DNA of 32,293 bases, from the NCBI GenBank assembly GCA_947632455.1, contig CANRPK010000015.1, forward strand, positions 1 through 32,293. The letters run 5' to 3'. The position numbers and the translations under genes were made by a program. Each line of letters begins with the position of its first letter. Within the stretch, counting starts at the first letter, position 1. This document shows positions 30,861 through 32,293 of the stretch, in pieces. The notes under the pieces are model-generated. The model made no database searches and was not told the origin of the DNA. It saw nothing but the letters and a program-made list of their open reading frames with translations. This DNA comes from an uncultured Bacilli bacterium. GTDB taxonomy: Bacteria; Bacillota_I; Bacilli_A; RF39; UBA660.

Positions 30861-31373
30861 TTATTCCATACTATTTAATAGTGATTCAACTTCATCTGGC
30901 AATAAAGAATGAACACCGATATCTTTTAATCTGATAATATTTTCTTCTACATCATCAACAAACAATATCTCATTCATACTGCAATTATGAATACGACTAA
31001 TAATTTTTACAGCATCTACTTTAGTTTCTTGATTTTTAGCTGAAATAACCTCTATATCATCACCATAATATTTATTAACAAAGTTTTGCTTTGCTTTTAA
31101 ATGAAATGAAAATCTCATTCCAGATAAACAATATAATTTAACACCTTTATTTTTTAAAGCAGTAATTAATTTATATAATTTATCTGATTTAGTACATGGC
31201 TCAATATCTTCATAGAAAGAGTTTGGATTTAAATATGCTTTTAAATAATAATTCAAAAAATTATCTTCACTTTCTCGACGATGTTTTAGAAAATCTTTAT
31301 CTTTATGAATAGCTAATGTATTATCAAAATCAAAGATTGCTACTTTAATGTTATCTAAATTTATATTGTTCAT
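30861..31373 (-). CDS. HAD-superfamily hydrolase
   Basis: This 170-residue soluble phosphatase-like protein has the HAD motifs: motif I DFDNT (D15, D17; nucleophile and acid/base), motif II as LSG in LYCLSGM (about 100), a Lys in QETKVDAVK (about 124), and motif IV VDDVEENI (about 149, with the DD pair that binds magnesium). The cap between motifs I and II is small and helical. The substrate is unknown; the LFVDD..NI....  form resembles subclass members acting on phosphorylated small molecules. The ATG at 31373 has no strong RBS in view. It sits in the accessory stretch after tRNA-Thr. Confidence 0.82.
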   Translation of the reverse strand: MNNINLDNIKVAIFDFDNTLAIHKDKDFLKHRRESEDNFLNYYLKAYLNPNSFYEDIEPCTKSDKLYKLITALKNKGVKLYCLSGMRFSFHLKAKQNFVNKYYGDDIEVISAKNQETKVDAVKIISRIHNCSMNEILFVDDVEENIIRLKDIGVHSLLPDEVESLLNSME

Positions 31374-31627
31374 TATTAATCACCTAATATAATTTTATCA
31401 TAAAAATACATATTTTTCGATGCATGCAGGAAAATTTGCACTAAAGGATTACTAATGATTACTATATTTATACAATAAAATCATTAACATTACAAAAAGT
31501 TGTAGATTACTACGTCACTCGCACTAGATTGATACTAAACTCGGACTTTTTAAAACATTTAATAAGTTCGAGTTTTAATATTCAATAATTTATGATAAAA
31601 TGATATTAGTAATTAAGGGGGAAAAAT
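31374..31627. other. Intergenic region before the KilA-N gene
   Basis: 254 bp without a gene. It holds a hairpin (AAACTCGGACTT ... AAGTTCGAGTTT, about 31539-31575) followed by TTAATA on the plus strand, and a weak promoter (TTTTAA-N17-TAAAAT, ending about 31602) for the KilA-N gene. Confidence 0.4.
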
Positions 31628-32293
31628 ATGAATAAAGAGTTAATTAAAACAGAAATAAATGTTAATAACAATAAAATAGGTATTTTAAGAATTGGTGATA
31701 CCGATTATGTATCTTTAACTGACTTAGCAAAATATTCTAATCCTGAAAATCCTGCTAATGTTATAATACATTGGATGAGCAATAAAGGAACGTTTGATTA
31801 TATAGGATTATGGGAACAATTAAATAATGAAAATTTTAATTTCACGGAATTCCGTGAAATTAAAAATAATGAAGTTGGATATTCATCATTTACTTTAAGC
31901 CCCAAAAGATGGATTGATAGGACAAATGCCATAGGAATATATTCTAAAGGAGGAAAATATAGCATAGGAACATTTGCTCATCCTGATATAGCATTTGAAT
32001 TTGCAAGTTGGTTAAGTCCTACTTTTAAATTATATCTGATTAAAGAATTTGAAAGGTTAAAAAAGAATGAAGCATATCAAGAGAAAATTGAATGGCATGC
32101 AAATAGAGTTTTAGCTAAAACAAATTATTTAATTCATACAAATGCCATAAAAAATTATATTGTACCATTATTAACTGAAAAGCAAAAACAATGTGCATAT
32201 GCAGAAGAGGCTGATGTATTAAATGTTGCATTATTTGGTATGACAGCAAAAGAATGGAGAGAAATTAATCCAGAATTGGCTAAAGAAGGAAAT
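31628..32293 (+). CDS. KilA-N domain protein, C-terminus beyond the window
   Basis: The first 222 codons are present and open to the window edge. The KilA-N domain (about 10-120) shows VSLTDLAKYSNPENPANVI, WMSNKGTFDYIGLWEQLN, FTLSPKRWIDRTNAIGIYSKGGKYSIGTFAHPDIAFEFASWLSP. This domain is found in phage antirepressor-like and other mobile-element DNA-binding proteins. The region after it (about 135-222, EAYQEKIEWHANRVLAKTNYLIHTNAI...) is a common companion segment. RBS AAGGGGG precedes the ATG at 31628. A 32-bp perfect palindrome lies in the coding sequence. Such genes often sit in defence or mobile islands; the tRNA-Thr upstream agrees with that. Confidence 0.88.
   Translation, partial: MNKELIKTEINVNNNKIGILRIGDTDYVSLTDLAKYSNPENPANVIIHWMSNKGTFDYIGLWEQLNNENFNFTEFREIKNNEVGYSSFTLSPKRWIDRTNAIGIYSKGGKYSIGTFAHPDIAFEFASWLSPTFKLYLIKEFERLKKNEAYQEKIEWHANRVLAKTNYLIHTNAIKNYIVPLLTEKQKQCAYAEEADVLNVALFGMTAKEWREINPELAKEGN
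31834..31865 (+). repeat. 32-bp perfect palindrome inside the KilA-N gene
   Basis: TTTTAATTTCACGGAA and its exact reverse complement abut with no spacer. It codes for the segment NFNFTEFREIKN. The GC-richer core CACGGAATTCCGTG stands out from the AT-rich surroundings. Confidence 0.92.

Noticed and set aside
1-32293. Mycoplasma-type genetic code (TGA as Trp)
   Set aside because: TGA ends ftsX and the small peptide at sensible places, and Trp residues are coded by TGG.

Overview
The window looks like a chromosome segment from a low-GC Bacillota (class Bacilli) bacterium, plausibly an uncultured gut lineage close to RF39/Erysipelotrichales-type Bacilli. This rests on the very AT-rich sequence, strong GGAGG ribosome sites, sigma-A promoters (TTGACA-N17-TATAAT), many rho-independent terminators, and a SipW-type signal peptidase with several SipW-type surface proteins. 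TGA is a normal stop (for example ftsX) and Trp is TGG, so this is not a code-4 mollicute. The lineage is inference.

Layout. 1-1.3 kb: a small unknown gene and a SipW-type surface protein. 1.4-4.2 kb: ftsE-ftsX-M23 hydrolase, a divisome-linked wall-cleavage operon. 4.2-8.8 kb: GNAT acetyltransferase, an unknown gene, tilS, and ftsH with an unusual SAP/Rho_N-like tail. 8.8-15 kb: an RHH protein, an InlB/Big2 surface protein, typA, an unknown acidic protein, and a secreted protein with a PKTGD sorting-like tail preceded by a structured leader. 15-17.2 kb: tex.

17.2-25.5 kb is the most interesting part. One complete TasA/camelysin-like surface gene (17308-18003) has a promoter, RBS and start. 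Two further bodies of the same family (19038-19711 on +, 19901-20622 on -) have no start codon, begin inside the signal-peptide coding block, and carry an in-frame stop just upstream. The first 91 bp of the inverted body are identical to the expressed gene, so the two copies form a perfect inverted repeat about 3.2 kb apart. Recombination there would join the inverted body, in frame, to the only promoter and start. This looks like a phase/antigenic-variation locus. It also holds five long palindromes, two promoter-plus-palindrome units, two DinJ/RelB antitoxins (one followed by a decayed YafQ-like toxin), another SipW-type protein, a 954-residue calcium-binding-repeat rod with a TasA-like tail, and the SipW-like peptidase expected to process them.

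25.5-30.2 kb is housekeeping: a FemAB transferase, a DUF308 membrane protein, hsp20 under a CIRCE operator, rpsF-ssb-rpsR behind a leader that can hide its Shine-Dalgarno, and a STAS-sigma pair lacking the usual anti-sigma kinase gene. From 30.27 kb a tRNA-Thr(CGT) is followed by accessory DNA: a 30-residue hydrophobic peptide gene and convergent antisense RNA resembling a type I toxin-antitoxin locus, a HAD hydrolase, and a KilA-N gene that runs off the window and contains a 32-bp perfect palindrome.
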